Made by a program: the position numbers and the translations under genes. Shown here piece by piece: positions 10,565 through 22,604 of a DNA stretch of 64,000 nucleotides. Source of the DNA: Lineus longissimus (lineage: Eukaryota; Nemertea; Pilidiophora; Heteronemertea; Lineidae); contig NC_088313.1 of assembly GCF_910592395.1 (NCBI RefSeq), forward strand, positions 3,352,501-3,416,500, in the 5' to 3' direction. Each line of letters opens with the position of its first letter. The first letter of the stretch is position 1. Under the pieces are notes generated by a model. The model saw only the letters and a list, made by a program, of their open reading frames with translations, was not told where the DNA came from and did not search any database.

Positions 10565-13500
10565 GGGTCATACATCACGATGTCAATTTGTAAATTTCCC
10601 CAGGCGACTGGGTCTTTCTGGCTGCGTACAAAAAGTGTGGAAACGAAATTAAGCGCCGGAGTAGTCAATGCGTAAATTGTTAGGGTATAGTGGGTACAAA
10701 TAAAGGGTTCATGTTCAAAGCACCTACACAGACATGGCAGACAGTAACAGTATGATGATCACAGCGCTTGCAAAATAAACTGTTACCCGAAGGTATTCCA
10801 GCTCTCAATTTGGAGTTAAAAGAATGAATCATTGCGCAAATGTAACGGCAACTTCAACTTCAATGTAACGGCAACTTCTCACATTCAATTTCTAGTTGAT
10901 TTTAAAATATCACTGATATAGAAATGAATTACTTCTATAGCTATTATAAACAAATGACTGTACATAAACAACATTCAATTCTTTCATTTCCTGATAAAAT
11001 GCAGCTAAAACTCATAAAGTCAGTTCGACAAATTGTCTTAGGCATATCGCCTTGGATGATATCTAGGGGCCGTTTATTGTTTCATATCAGCACTTAGTCT
11101 TAACAAGATTGGTATTTCATCTCCATTGTAACATTCCGTGACAACATTGACATTTTAGATGTGACTCTATCTAAGGAATGCTCTGTAACCGATATTCTGG
11201 ACAATGCTTAGAAGTCTGGCTGAGTGAGAGACCATGGGACGATGTTTGACTATAAGTATACGTAGCTCACCGAAGTCCTTGAAATAGTAACTTTATCTGT
11301 GCGTCAACCCAGGTTGGCCTGGCGCGTGTGACTGCAAATCTTGACACGGCCTTGATACCGTGTTATCAATAAGATTTCAGTGCCGAAACACAAACAACAA
11401 CTAATTTGAAACTGGTTACAATTGTTTACAGGTTAACCATTTAGCAGTAATTCAAGACCAAAGGATATACTGTACAGTAACTCAGAGGAAATACATTTTA
11501 TTCATTTTTTTTACCAAAAGGTGGTGTCACGTACACTCCAAGCAACAGACTGATGATAAATTGTAATTTGCTACCAAAACTTTCTGGGGAGATGACGATA
11601 TTTTGTCTGTGTGATATTTCGGCGTTGGATTTGTGTGACCGAAAGGATAACTGTCCTCCTCACCACCGAGTACCGCGACAAGTACCATCGCACTAAGCTT
11701 GCGTCTGAAATACGAATTCCGTTTGTGTTGCGAGGTAGTTTTTGTCATAATTTCAGGAAAACCGATGGTTACACTTCGTTTAAGTGTACTGGTTATTATT
11801 CTTGAGATATTTTTTACGATTATACTGCTTTGAAATCACGGTCTTGCCAGAAGACATTTTCGTACAAAACACCAATAACCCTCATGTCTAACTTGTATCG
11901 TTAATGCTCCGTTGATGAAATTCAACAGCAAAAGAAGCGACGTGTAAACATTCTCATAAAAATCTGACATTCAGACAGTCATCGCAATAAAGTCTCGTCT
12001 ACAATGTACCATGCTTATCAAATGTCACAGAGGCAAGAGATGTCTAAAAAACACTAATGATAAAATGAAGAATAGACCCCGCAGCACAGAGAAGAGGTAC
12101 AATGTTATAGCCACTTCAGAAGTCTGTGGGAAATAACAAGCATAGCCGCGGTCGCGGTTGTCCCTCTGACATTTGTCCTCAGCAGCAAATGGGATCGACA
12201 TTTCAATGTGAACTTTAATAACAGACATGTCAGGTCATGCAGACTGCTCATTCCTCATGCGCTGAATTGACATTCATGATTCAGGCGATGAAAAGTACAG
12301 TCAGAATTGAATCTTGATGGGGGATATTACATTCAAATTGATTGATTTGTTATTGGGGCGCTTTCCTTAAGAGTTCCATGTAGATCGACGATTTTGTGGG
12401 TTATATCAGTGGCAAACAGTTATCTCTTTTTGAACTGGTAGAAAATCCTGTTGACCAAGATGAAAGGGCAAAGTTTATAGCAAGAAAGATGATTTTTCTG
12501 ATTATCTTGGTTGAGTCAGTTTCTTTTATGTTAAACATTTTTGAAATGTTTGAAATCTTATGACAAGTTTGCGTATATAATTGCTCACTGTGTCACGCTG
12601 GGATCCGAAAATGTCAAACAGAAACGGAATAACCATCATCTGGAATGCAATTCAAAGTCGACACAGGCAATCATTCAATGTTCTTTCACGCGTCCCGGAT
12701 ACCCCTAGCAATCATCCTTTGTACAAAAATATTTGTTAGCAATGCTATATAATATGAAGGCTAAACCCAAACCTTTTTAGTCAGACAAAGACCTTTGTTC
12801 GAAATGACGGCATGATGCTGAATTTCACCGGTTTCACACGCCGTAATGATGACGAACAAAAGTCACATGGCCTATTGACTGTCTGCTGTGACAAGCTAAC
12901 TGCCCGCTTTGTCAATTGCAGAAATTGCTTTACATTTTTTCTTCTCATTTTAACACTCGTATTGTTCAACCTCCGTAATTTCTATCGAATTGACCTGATG
13001 GGCCATATTCCCGGAATCAATTAAGTGCGATTATTACCCGATTCAAAAGATGGCGAGAATGAGAGAGAGGAAGAAAGGGAACATCAGAACTCGTGCTGGT
13101 GATAATGAATTTATATCAAATGATGTTTCTTTATGCATGCTTTCATGATGGCCTTCAGTATATTCTTAAAGGGAATGCATTGGAGGGAGGCAGGAAGGTG
13201 AGTTAGGTCAGGCAAGTTATCCGAAGTAGCCAATAGGATTCTCATCTGACAGTACAATGACAATTTTGACGCTAAACCAAGTACAAACCAGTTCCTAATG
13301 CGCATGCGTTATGGTTTAGGAGATATCACTTACAATCACAAACACATGATCCTAGAAGACCAAAGTCTATGACCACAGGGGACTGTAGCAGCCAAATTTT
13401 AGGTTTGCAAATAACTTTGATCCGCAAAAATAAAAACTCTTAATTGGTAACACAAAGCTCATGGGAGAAAAGAAAGCAATTATACATACATCCCCCAAAA

Positions 13501-16078
13501 TATCAATCGTCGACATTTTATCAGAAATGTTCGCGAATCGTGAAAATAATGAGGCACGAAAATATGGCGATTTACAAAAACTTGCCATCAGCCAAAACGT
13601 ATGTCAATCGATAAGGCAGTTTAAATATTCAACCAGCTTACTGTGATTCATAATCTCATGACTATTTCAGACATAAATCACGAGATTGCGTGGCCATAAA
13701 CCCGCTAGTGCCATTATTGAAACATTGTCATCGACAAGTAATGTTTTAATATGCACACCTTTATCGTGTTCTGTTTAAAGTGATCGCGGACAATGATTTA
13801 ACACTTTCGGAACTGATCAGCAATTATGAATAAATTATTGTGGCTTTATTTTTCAGAAATTCATTTTTATTAAAGTTTTAATTACCACATGTGTTAGTCA
13901 GTACTAATTCATCGAATTAACTGTATTTCTAGACAGCATAAAAGGACGCTGGTAAACTTACATAAAGTCTTAAGCTGACTTTTATGACTGGATGTAATGG
14001 TGTAAAGCTTTTGTTTAAGTTAGGGAGGACTTCGAAAATCTGCCTACTCCATGCTTGCAATGACAGCTAGCCAATCAATGCTTCTGACAACCGCATGCGC
14101 CCAGACAGAAGCATGGCGACGACCCAGTTTCACTTTATGCCCTGGCTCTTTGAGAAGAGAAAGTCCCCTGCCCTGCAAATGACATTGTCAGCCATGCAGT
14201 TCTTCGTTCACTGTACGACTGCTTGTAACTGCCTAGTCTCAATCTCCCACTACGAAGCCATAACAATCTTCCCATTACACACCTTGCTCTAAATAATGGG
14301 ATGCACAATAGCCAACCCTGGCCTCACCTGCCCAGATTAGTAGATCACAGATTCTCATTGTCTCCCAGTATCACATCACCAACCAGAATCTATTAGGGGC
14401 ATTTCCCTGGACATAAAATCTTACTACACCTGTAGCCCAATGGTCAGCGGCTAGCCAGTTTATTACATTATTACCCAGGCAATTATGTTACCGCCAGCGG
14501 TATATTGGTACTGCTAACTATGTCCTTTAGTCTCAGCCCCAGCCATGCCAGCGCGGCTCATGTACGGTGAGATTGTACGCCCGGGAAACGACGAAGATTG
14601 AAGGAGAGAAAAAAAGATAGACAAGCTTGGTGCAATCATTGACTTTGCAACCTCGGCCGTGTGTAGAAAACATAACGATTTGCTGTGGGGGTGTTTTTGT
14701 GCTGTTGGTCGTGTGGGCAATAAAGGGATATGCAGAAGGTTTTTGTGTCATGTATCAATTTTTTAAAGAAGAAAGACTGATCTGTACGATGAGGCCAGTT
14801 GCAGCTCTATGACATATAATAATAATATGATTGTTTTATTATCGTGTAAAAAAGTGGTCACTTGGCTGCATATCCTTAAAGGGAGACTATAGGTAGGGAC
14901 CAGGTGGTTCAAGTTTTGATTAAGTTACACGAAGTCGCCGATAGGTGATTCCACACTTGTGCAGTACATCGCCACTACTTACGCGTGCACGAGGAATATT
15001 TTTATCGCATAGTCACATCAGGCCCACTTGCCTACCGATTAGTTTTTCAACTTCCCTGTACTGTACTGTGTAATTTAAAAACCACCAAACACCGCAAGTC
15101 CACCAAGCAAATAATGGTCAAATATTTTCTGTCATCAGAGGTGATCATGTCTGACATCTCAAGCCAATGCAAAAGTTCAAGGACAATCTTCCCATGATTA
15201 CAGTACTATAAACATGCTCTATCACTACGCAACCCCAGAGCAAAGCTGTTACTGTCTCCGGTCCGTTAATAATGAATGTACATAAAGTAGTGTACATCCT
15301 CATCGTATACAAATGTACATTACGAAGCGAAGGCCGCGATCAGTGGCTGCGAGGCAAGGAAACGGGAAAGAATCCTGACTCTATTAAACATGCAACAACC
15401 CCGGGATATTGCACTGGCTCCGCGCAATACGGACGTGCCTCCTTCCGTCATCAGCTCAGATAGTGGTTCATCTTCTGGATGATTAGCTTGTGTAACAGGT
15501 GGTCGCAGTTTTGCAGCTCTAATAACCAGAAAACCGTGTTGTTTGGGCTGAGTTGTTAAAAATCGTTGCCTGGCGGATGTTGAAAATGACACAGCTTGGT
15601 GTCTTAAAAACCTGTTGTCGCAACCCGTGTTTGTAATCAGTTTCTGAACCATGTCCTGCCGCTGCCGACTTTGTGATGATGGGAAAAATTATTTTTCTAA
15701 TCGAACGACACAGCAAAAGGTGATTAAATGCCGAACACTGCAACGCCATTTTCTGTTAAAACCGCATTTGACAAATTACTGTCATTTACTGTGGGGTAGG
15801 CGTTTCAGCTGGTCGAGATCCGTCTTTACCACACTGCCTGTCGTAATGTAGCACAAATGTAGGTTTATAGACTGAAACACGTACGTACAGTATATTAGTT
15901 GAACAGACTATCGTGGCCAACATTGACCAACACATGGTGATGTACTGCTTTTATTTGTTCTAACAGATGGGAGGAAATAACGAAATGGGTTTTTTTTAAT
16001 AATGTCCTTTGCAGATGAAGAAAAATACATGCCAGAAATCACTATCAGATAAAACATTAAAGAACAGTTCTTTGTTAT
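10565..16078. other. Non-coding stretch with small local repeats
   Basis: Mostly unique AT-rich DNA. A 23-bp direct repeat (AATGTAACGGCAACTTC repeated at 10839 and 10862) is present. Short frames at 11527-11805, 12781-13024 and 14095-14292 have no support. An A-box-like string (TAGCCCAATGG) near 14433 lacks a B box. A 110-codon minus frame at 15320-15652 is treated as rejected. Confidence 0.5.
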
Positions 16079-16479
16079 AATAGCACGCCGCGAAGTTACT
16101 ATTTATAGCTCACAAGATCATTTGCATAAGATATTGATGACGTTTTAGTCACGTGACAGGCGGACATCGACACTTATTTCTACCATGGAGGTACATGTAC
16201 CTCCATGTTTCTACGCATTTGAGCTTATTCCAAAGTAAATTATCTTTGACCTTGCATTGTTTATAGCATGAATGATACCATAGAGTCAGAGAGAGAAATA
16301 TTCAGAACAATTATGTAGTATTTCCAACACTCGGACATGTGCCAGATTGAATCTAACTGCCCAAGTAAGAAAGCCTAAATCCATTACGAAACCGCATTTT
16401 GTCCGACATTGCCTGTAATTCAGCGATGGGGAAATAGAGGGCAGCAGCTGCAGTGACGTCATCTTTGCGGAATGCTATT
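16079..16479. mobile_element. MITE-like inverted-repeat element, copy 1 (401 bp)
   Basis: The left end AATAGCACGCCGCGA and the right end, whose reverse complement is AATAGCATTCCGCAAA, form terminal inverted repeats of about 15 bp with a few substitutions. The interior matches the second copy at 51456-51824 over its whole length at about 90% identity by eye. It contains the E-box palindrome GTCACGTGAC near 16149 and a CRE palindrome TGACGTCA near the right end. No coding capacity is visible, so it is non-autonomous. This copy has a 31-bp extra segment at 16184-16214, described separately. No clear target duplication here. Superfamily not determined. Confidence 0.8.
16177..16214. repeat. 24-bp perfect palindrome flanked by 7-bp direct repeats
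   Basis: Bases 16184-16207 form a perfect palindrome: CATGGAGGTACA followed by its reverse complement. The sequence TTTCTAC lies immediately before (16177-16183) and after (16208-16214). The sister element at 51456-51824 has a single TTTCTAC and no palindrome, so this is an insertion relative to the sister, with a duplicated 7-bp site. The core is GTACATGTAC, the palindrome over-represented across the window. Confidence 0.85.
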
Positions 16480-16980
16480 ATTTCAATATTGCGTGTCTAT
16501 TTGACACGTCGCACGCTATCAAACATTTGATGAGTGTTTGTTGTCATATCATAACTCGTTTAACAATGCATTGGCAGATAATGATAATAAAATCAGGTTT
16601 ACTACCTTGTCAAAGCTGGCAACAGTCTTTTGTTTCCTCAAATTCTCTAATGAAATATTGACCATCGCGGATAAACATGATTTTAATATTGGATGTTCCG
16701 GTAATTGATTAGATACACCATGAGTTGTTTACTCTATCGGTTCAATGCATTGACAATAGTTAAATATAGGAACGGTTCATTTGCAAGGTTTGAATTTCCG
16801 GTCAACTGCCCTGATTTTGTGAGATTTTTTATGATGAAATAGCATGATTTGCGGAAATGCCACAATATTGTTAATAAATTACGATCATAAAAAGCATCTG
16901 CTTACTGCTTTTATCGCGGTCAATTAGCAGCACTCATTTCTAGAACTTCTTATAAACAGGGCGGAATACCAGTCATATCA
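16480..16980. other. Non-coding stretch
   Basis: AT-rich sequence with no gene, RNA or repeat that I can identify. Confidence 0.55.
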
Positions 16981-17152
16981 AACTGCTGCTCTTTGTGATT
17001 CTATCATATTAGTCAGTTATAGTCACTCAATGAATAGTTTTCATGCAGCGGTCGATTTTAACCCTTAACTGCTGCTCTTTGTGATTCTATCATATTAGTC
17101 AGTTATAGTCACTCAATGAATAGTTTTTATGCAGCGGTCGATTTTAACCCTT
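16981..17152. repeat. Tandem duplication, 86 bp x 2
   Basis: Two adjacent 86-bp units start at AACTGCTGCTCTTTGTG (16981 and 17067). They differ by a single C/T in the bases compared, so the duplication is young. The second unit runs directly into a run of 14 C (17155-17168). Confidence 0.9.
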
Positions 17153-17154
17153 AA

Positions 17155-17168
17155 CCCCCCCCCCCCCC
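17155..17168. repeat. C14 homopolymer
   Basis: Run of 14 C directly after the 86-bp tandem duplication; the run may have been involved in slippage during that event, which is inference. Confidence 0.85.
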
Positions 17169-17572
17169 GTGGTGAGCGTCACCACTAAACCGAGTGTGTA
17201 GAGAGGAATTATGGTCAATTGATTTTCTACCCGTCGACTTTTGTCGATCACTAGCAGAAATATAATTGATATCAAATATAACATGTCGATGTCATTTATA
17301 CTGCCAGTGAGATCGTGAAGACATATGATTCCAAGTATGAAGGCGCTATCGCCATCTTAAACGGCTGAGTAAGAAGCCTGGCTGCAGATGTGTGTACACA
17401 TATCTTGCTGCACCTGCAATGCTATTGTTCAGCAAAAATTCAACCATATTTTTTGAAGTTTCTAAAGTGCGATGACTCATCCGAGTAAGACAGCCATTAT
17501 CGAGTAATAAGACTACTTAGCTGGGCTTCAGTTGGACGCTTTTTATCTCTCAAAGGCAACATTTAGAATAGT

Positions 17573-17899
17573 TTATCCTGTGTTTAAGCCTCTTGTTTTC
17601 ATCAGTAATTTAGCAAATTCGAAGGCCGTCTCTAAGCAAGGATGCACGAAATACGCACAAAGGATTTCTCTAGTAATAATCGGGTTACCAGGCAAAATGG
17701 CCATTACCGGTAATACAGCGTTAAACAATTCATTTGCAGCTTCATTTTTGATATGCTGAACATCAGAAATCCTAGTGTTTATTTTTATATCGGTATGTTC
17801 ATCATACTTCAACTTGCATGTAGATGATATCATGAAATAAGCTGCCTCACGGTACATTAGCACGGAACTATGCTGGTACACACGGTGTACTTTTGACTC
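17573..17899 (-). CDS. Candidate coding segment, about 108 codons, unknown
   Basis: Minus-strand frame open from a TAG just above 17899 to TAA at 17573, with protein-like composition and purine-rich first codon positions. Segments include SVLMYREAAYFMISS, KYDEHTDIKINTRISDV, NEAANELFNAVLPVMAILPG and EILCAYFVHPCLETAFEF. The nearest ATG (MYREAAYF) is internal with a poor start context, so an exon or a fossil piece is more likely than a complete gene. Internal donor-like sites (CCG|GTAATG, CTG|GTAACC) could end an exon early. The sequence after the stop (TILNVAFER in the same frame) may be a decayed continuation. I recognise no family. Confidence 0.3.
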   Translation of the reverse strand, partial: ESKVHRVYQHSSVLMYREAAYFMISSTCKLKYDEHTDIKINTRISDVQHIKNEAANELFNAVLPVMAILPGNPIITREILCAYFVHPCLETAFEFAKLLMKTRGLNTG

Positions 17900-18944
17900 C
17901 TAGTTCATCAATCACCAACTTATTTCAACCACTCACCTCCAAGGCGCAGTGTCACCCAACGAAAGACAAATGAATTCCACAGCGGCTACGCAAATCCCCG
18001 TACCTAATGCATCGTCAGCCTCGTACCTTAACTAACGTGATCCCTATGACCGTAACTGCGTTAGAGATGGCGCACGTACCCTAGAAGTGACATCTGAACA
18101 ATGCTGCATGGTGATGGACGACGTTTCTTCCCTCGCCCCGGCAAAAAAACTACCTAAAGAACAAGAGAGTAGGATTTTACTTCCTCTCTCAAAGACGTCT
18201 GTGAAAGCGTTGGCTCATAAAATCAATGAGGTTTAGGACAAACACAAACACGCGGCCACTTCACCCACTTCTGATTTTCTTATGGTTACATCGCTGACTC
18301 ATTCCCTTATTCCACCTTTTAAATCGGCGAAACATAAGATCTATCGTACAACGTGATTTAGCAATCGTGGAATGAATAATGGTATTACGTAAAAGACATC
18401 AGAAATGCACATTGACGGAATGTTCAATTATCGATATTACCAGTGCAGCTGACGAATTCAAACTTACATGTAGATTTAGTTCCTCATCCGGCCGTTGGGG
18501 CATACATAGAAATATCAGGACTAAAAACGTCACCTGAATTCTCATTTCTCTTTTTACACGTCATTTTGGCTCCCAATTAATGAACAACATTGATGTTGAC
18601 ACCGCAATGAACATGATAAGGGTGTAATAGAGGCAAACCAGAGGAAATGTTGAGGCGATATTGAAATAGGACTTCTGCAAGCATGGGAGTCACAGACAAA
18701 GAATGGAGGACGATGGTGGAAGCCCTTTAAGCCACCGAAGGCACCCAGGGTCCTTATGTTCGCGATACCCTATAGGGACGATTCTATTTGTAGTTTTTCT
18801 GTCCAAGACACTCACATGCAGTTTTTGTCTGCTGTGGTTAGTCGGCGTACAAACTTTCCGTACTTAGTGATACGCATTCAACAACTTCCGAGTGATACAT
18901 AATCAACAATTGCAGCATATGCTACACTTTCTTAGCAACAATGT
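17900..18944. other. Non-coding stretch
   Basis: No supported coding frame. A TACATGTA palindrome lies near 18469. The sequence is moderately GC-rich around 17930-18260, without recognisable motifs. Confidence 0.5.
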
Positions 18945-18945
18945 T

Positions 18946-18954
18946 GTCCTTGCG
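18946..18954. repeat. Target-site duplication, left (GTCCTTGCG)
   Basis: This 9-bp sequence abuts the left terminal repeat of the 944-bp transposon and is repeated exactly at 19899-19907. Confidence 0.9.
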
Positions 18955-19898
18955 CAAGGAGGATACCGCGGTGACGTCACGGCTTTTCCAAGATGGCGCT
19001 GCATAATGTAAACAAACTCGATCCACGGCCAAGGGAAAATCAAAAAAGTTAGATTTTTCGCATCAAATCAGAGTTATTAGTACTTTTCTGCTATGAAATA
19101 AGTCTTCAGACAATAAGCTATCATTTGAATAATGAAAAGTGCTGTTTTGATGGGGAAAAATAGGGTTTTTAAAACCAAATAGCCGGGCACCGATCTTCCA
19201 AAATTAGCGATGGTTTAAAACAGTCTCCCAGATATGGGGCAATCTCTTCATTATCATAATGGGAATTGGAGGCATGTTTACAGATTTTACAAGTTTGAGA
19301 CCTGTTGGACCTAAAACTCGCATAGATCCCCATAGATCCCCTCTATTTGTCGAGTTAGCGCCCCTGTAAGATCATGCATTTTCGGACACGATCATGCATT
19401 TTCGGAAATCTTCCTGCGGATATCGCGGTTTCGGTGATGATTTAAGGAGAAATTGACTGTTCTTAGAGTTGTGTGGGACAGAAATGAGTTCATACTTCAT
19501 GAATACATGAATATATTATGATATGGGCGGGCTTCTAAGTCAAAACAATAACAAACTCAACTGCATCTCTACTGTATATTGCGTAGTGCATTGCCTAGTG
19601 TATTTCGTAGTGTATTTTAGCGGAGACATTATTTCCGCACTTTGGCCACGCCAAACGTCTTTTTTATTCGTGGACGTTAATCTGCTCTGTAAATATAATT
19701 TTACACAGGAAGAATCCATACTAGGTATTGCAATATTTCATGTCTATTGGTGTTTTTGTGTACAGGAGCGCACCAGACAGTGAGACGTGGAGATGTGTTC
19801 AGTGCTGCTGCTGTCAGTAGACTGAATCTGATTGGCCATAGCGATCAGTAATATGGGTCGGGATCACGTGATGTGACGTCACCGCGGTATCCTCCTTG
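18955..19898. mobile_element. Non-autonomous DNA transposon, 944 bp, 26-bp TIRs
   Basis: Terminal inverted repeats of 26 bp match perfectly: left 18955-18980 begins CAAGGAGGATACCGCGG, and right 19873-19898 is its exact reverse complement. Each repeat contains the CRE palindrome TGACGTCA. A YY1-like string CCAAGATGGCGCTGC follows the left repeat. The element is bounded by a perfect 9-bp target duplication. The interior has no transposase-like frame; the longest is 86 codons at 19523-19783. It carries small direct repeats (CATAGATCCC at 19321 and 19331; GATCATGCATTTTCGGA at 19370 and 19390). The CAAGG terminus fits the hAT YARNG end pattern if the duplication is 8 bp plus a chance base; 9 bp would fit a MULE-type element. 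Intact ends suggest a fairly recent insertion. Confidence 0.88.
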
Positions 19899-19907
19899 GT
19901 CCTTGCG
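19899..19907. repeat. Target-site duplication, right (GTCCTTGCG)
   Basis: Exact repeat of 18946-18954, directly after the right terminal inverted repeat. Confidence 0.9.
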
Positions 19908-22516
19908 TTTTAACATCGCTCAGGTCTTCGAGAAGACAATGAATTCGTATTGGCTATGGTCGGATTCTGGTATTCTGATGACGCCAGCGCGCCGGCGCCG
20001 CAGCTTTGGCGAAAACAACCAATATTGTCCTATACTACATGTGCATGTTGCTGGCTGTCTAAGGCTAAAGGTACCATCTCCCTAGTGGGACAAAAAACTA
20101 TGTTACTTGAATCCTAATTAAATCTATTCCCCTTGGTGTCCATCTGTAGACTTCCGATGACCAGGCGAGTCTTTGATACGAGCGCAACAGGCGGAAGGCA
20201 GCTCGTATACCAGTTAGGTCACGTCTCCCCGTGTGAACACACGGTTCCCCGGAGCAGTTGGTAAGCATTCAACCTTTCTTTGTTGGGAAACATTTTCAGA
20301 TTTCGTTCACTTTGAGACTAATGTTTACAAGGTTTACATATTAGTTTGGTTCGTTTGAAAATACAACTGGTTATAAACGGACACGTAGTTAGCGAATAGA
20401 CTCGGCCATCCCCTCTTCCTGTGTCAAGTGGGCATCTGTGTGTATTCTAAATGTACATGTACTAGTATTTGTGGTGGACGTATTTGGATCTAAGCATGAT
20501 TTCGGTCGGAATGTTTTTGGTCTACGTGCAGGTTTGAACAGTGACTTAAACAAGCCAATCTGTTATCAAAATGCATGTATCTCATTTAAAGCAAATTTTA
20601 CTTTTAACAGATTTTTTACCAACTCTCGTAATGCAGGAAACGTGAGGTCAGTACTTACAAGAATACTTAGAAATTCTCTTCAGATTCTGAAAGAGGGCTA
20701 GCGAAATCGTACGCGACTGCCTCTGATTTTTCTTTCGCTACAAAAATTGCCGGTGAGGTCGTCAACCCCCAACCAGTTGTCTCTATCAGCAATCTAGATT
20801 ATCACAATGATAGAATGGCTAGCATTGACAAAAATAGTTTGACTTTGATCAGAAGCTAGTCAAATATTGATGATACTTAGCAAAGTATAAGGTAAAAACG
20901 ACCACCGCAAATGCTTCCAACAAACAATGCTTCATGTTTTTGTCGGTTGCCGACTGGTATCCTGTGATCGGAATGACGACAGGTCCAGAAGGATAATTTT
21001 AAAAGACTGTAATTCTTTCGGTTCTCCGTAGCATCCTAAAGGCCTATTGAATCAACACCGCACAAAGCTCAACTCATTTGGCATTTAACACTCGCGCTAG
21101 AGCACCGTTATTTCTTCTCACCTCAGCGATGTTTGATACCGAAATTGACTGAATGGAAAATCCATGAGCTAATACTTCGAGTACGCTTTCTCATTGAAAT
21201 CGATGCATGAGATATAAAGTTGGTGAGCAGAGGCAACGATGATCCTTTAGTATATTAAGCTCTCAGAAGAATGCCCCGATAATATTTTACCAGATAAATG
21301 ATAAGATTGAATTGAATTGAATTTGTTTGCTCAGACGTGTATCACAAATTTCGCCTTTACTCATCATTCATATCGGAAACGGATAATTTGCCCTCCCTCG
21401 CAACAATCATCAACAAAGCAGATATTTGCATAGGGTGTCTCAAAAAAATGCAAGAATCAACGCCGTATGGCCTTTTTTATTTAAAAAAATGAAAATCTGA
21501 TAAGTTTGCCAAACGTCAAGTTGGGGGCAAACAACTGACATGAGCTATGGCACAGACACTACATCTATCTTGAAAGGACACTAAAGTCACGACAACTCTG
21601 GAAGGGCCATTTGTGAACGCCAGACTGTCTGGCTAGCGCGCAACCCAATCCAACATAGCCTCCCATCGGATTTGTGTATAATACGTTTCTTACCAGTTGG
21701 TCAGTCAATTAAATATCGGTACAGACTCCCGGTGAAAATTGAGCAATAAGAAATAGCAAGTTATAGAAGGAGAAGTAGATCACAAGCTTAAACAATCCCA
21801 CCACAGGCGTCTCCCATTACTGAAGTAGGTTCCTTTTTTTGACTATCTCCCATTATGATTCATTGTACATAGTCAGTGTCAATACCCTAACATCTTCTTT
21901 TCTTATAGAGATTGCACATTAAGGGGGCGGAACAAATATTACAGATATTTCTTGTAATAACTACGAATATCCTTATGACAAAAAGATAATTTGTCCATCC
22001 TTATAAATTCCTTGTACGTCCAGCTCTCCTTTGTCTGTGGCATTCTCTAGCTCGGTATTCCCATTCAAATGGTAGCTATGTCAGTTTTGGCCTATAAATC
22101 CCTAAGGTTACGATCACAAACTCGTAAATTGTCTGCAGTATTCTTCAGGTATGCGAATATTGTCCTTAGCTATAATTCCATATTTGCCAACCTAGGACAC
22201 CGATGGCCAATATGGTATTTAGAACGGTGTATTTGTCATTATGGTAGTGGGCTGTAAATCGTCACAGATTACCTCTTTGTCAGTGTTGGCTTATGAGGTG
22301 AGGACATAACAATTACTATACGTTTGCTAGCATATTTGCAGCATTCTCTTAGAAGACGTAACACCATCATTTCGTTGGTATGTGGTAACGAGCCTTCGAA
22401 GATGCAAAGGGTTCAGACGATCAACGACAGTGCCAGGAATGCATAGAGCATCATCAGGTTACAAAATGACAATAATAGAAAATCGATCATTGATACCCAA
22501 AACCTTGTAACATGCA
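19908..22516. other. Non-coding stretch
   Basis: No supported gene. A GTACATGTAC palindrome lies near 20451 and a short GAATT repeat near 21305-21322. An 87-codon plus frame at 20438-20701 has no splice or domain support. Confidence 0.5.
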
Positions 22517-22518
22517 TA

Positions 22519-22604
22519 CAGTAGAACCTCTCTATCAAGGACACCCTCTGGACTGACAAGTGCTGTTCTTAGTAGAGAGGTGTCCGCAAAGGCAGGTTCT
22601 ACTG
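22519..22604. mobile_element. Short TA-flanked MITE, 86 bp (pogo/Tc1-mariner-like)
   Basis: The ends CAGTAGAACCT and AGGTTCTACTG are exact inverted repeats of 11 bp, and each is flanked outside by TA (22517-22518 and 22605-22606), the target duplication of Tc1/mariner-pogo elements. Subterminal motifs GGACACC and GGTGTCC are also inverted. The CAGTAGAACCTCT end with GGACACC nearby is a pattern I associate with pogo-like MITEs of invertebrates. It has no coding capacity and is probably an internally deleted copy. Confidence 0.8.

Noticed and set aside
14430-14450. tRNA A-box-like TAGCCCAATGGTCAGCGG, possible SINE head
   Set aside because: No B box at the expected distance downstream and no A-rich or repeat tail.
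15320-15652. 110-codon minus frame starting in good context, with an SFSTSAR string resembling a mitochondrial presequence
   Set aside because: The resemblance is a few residues only. The rest shows no family features, and the only good donor (CAG|GTTTTT) would cut before that string.
19523-19783. 86-codon frame inside the 944-bp transposon
   Set aside because: No transposase motif; hydrophobic and cysteine-rich from T-rich DNA, and much too short for a transposase.
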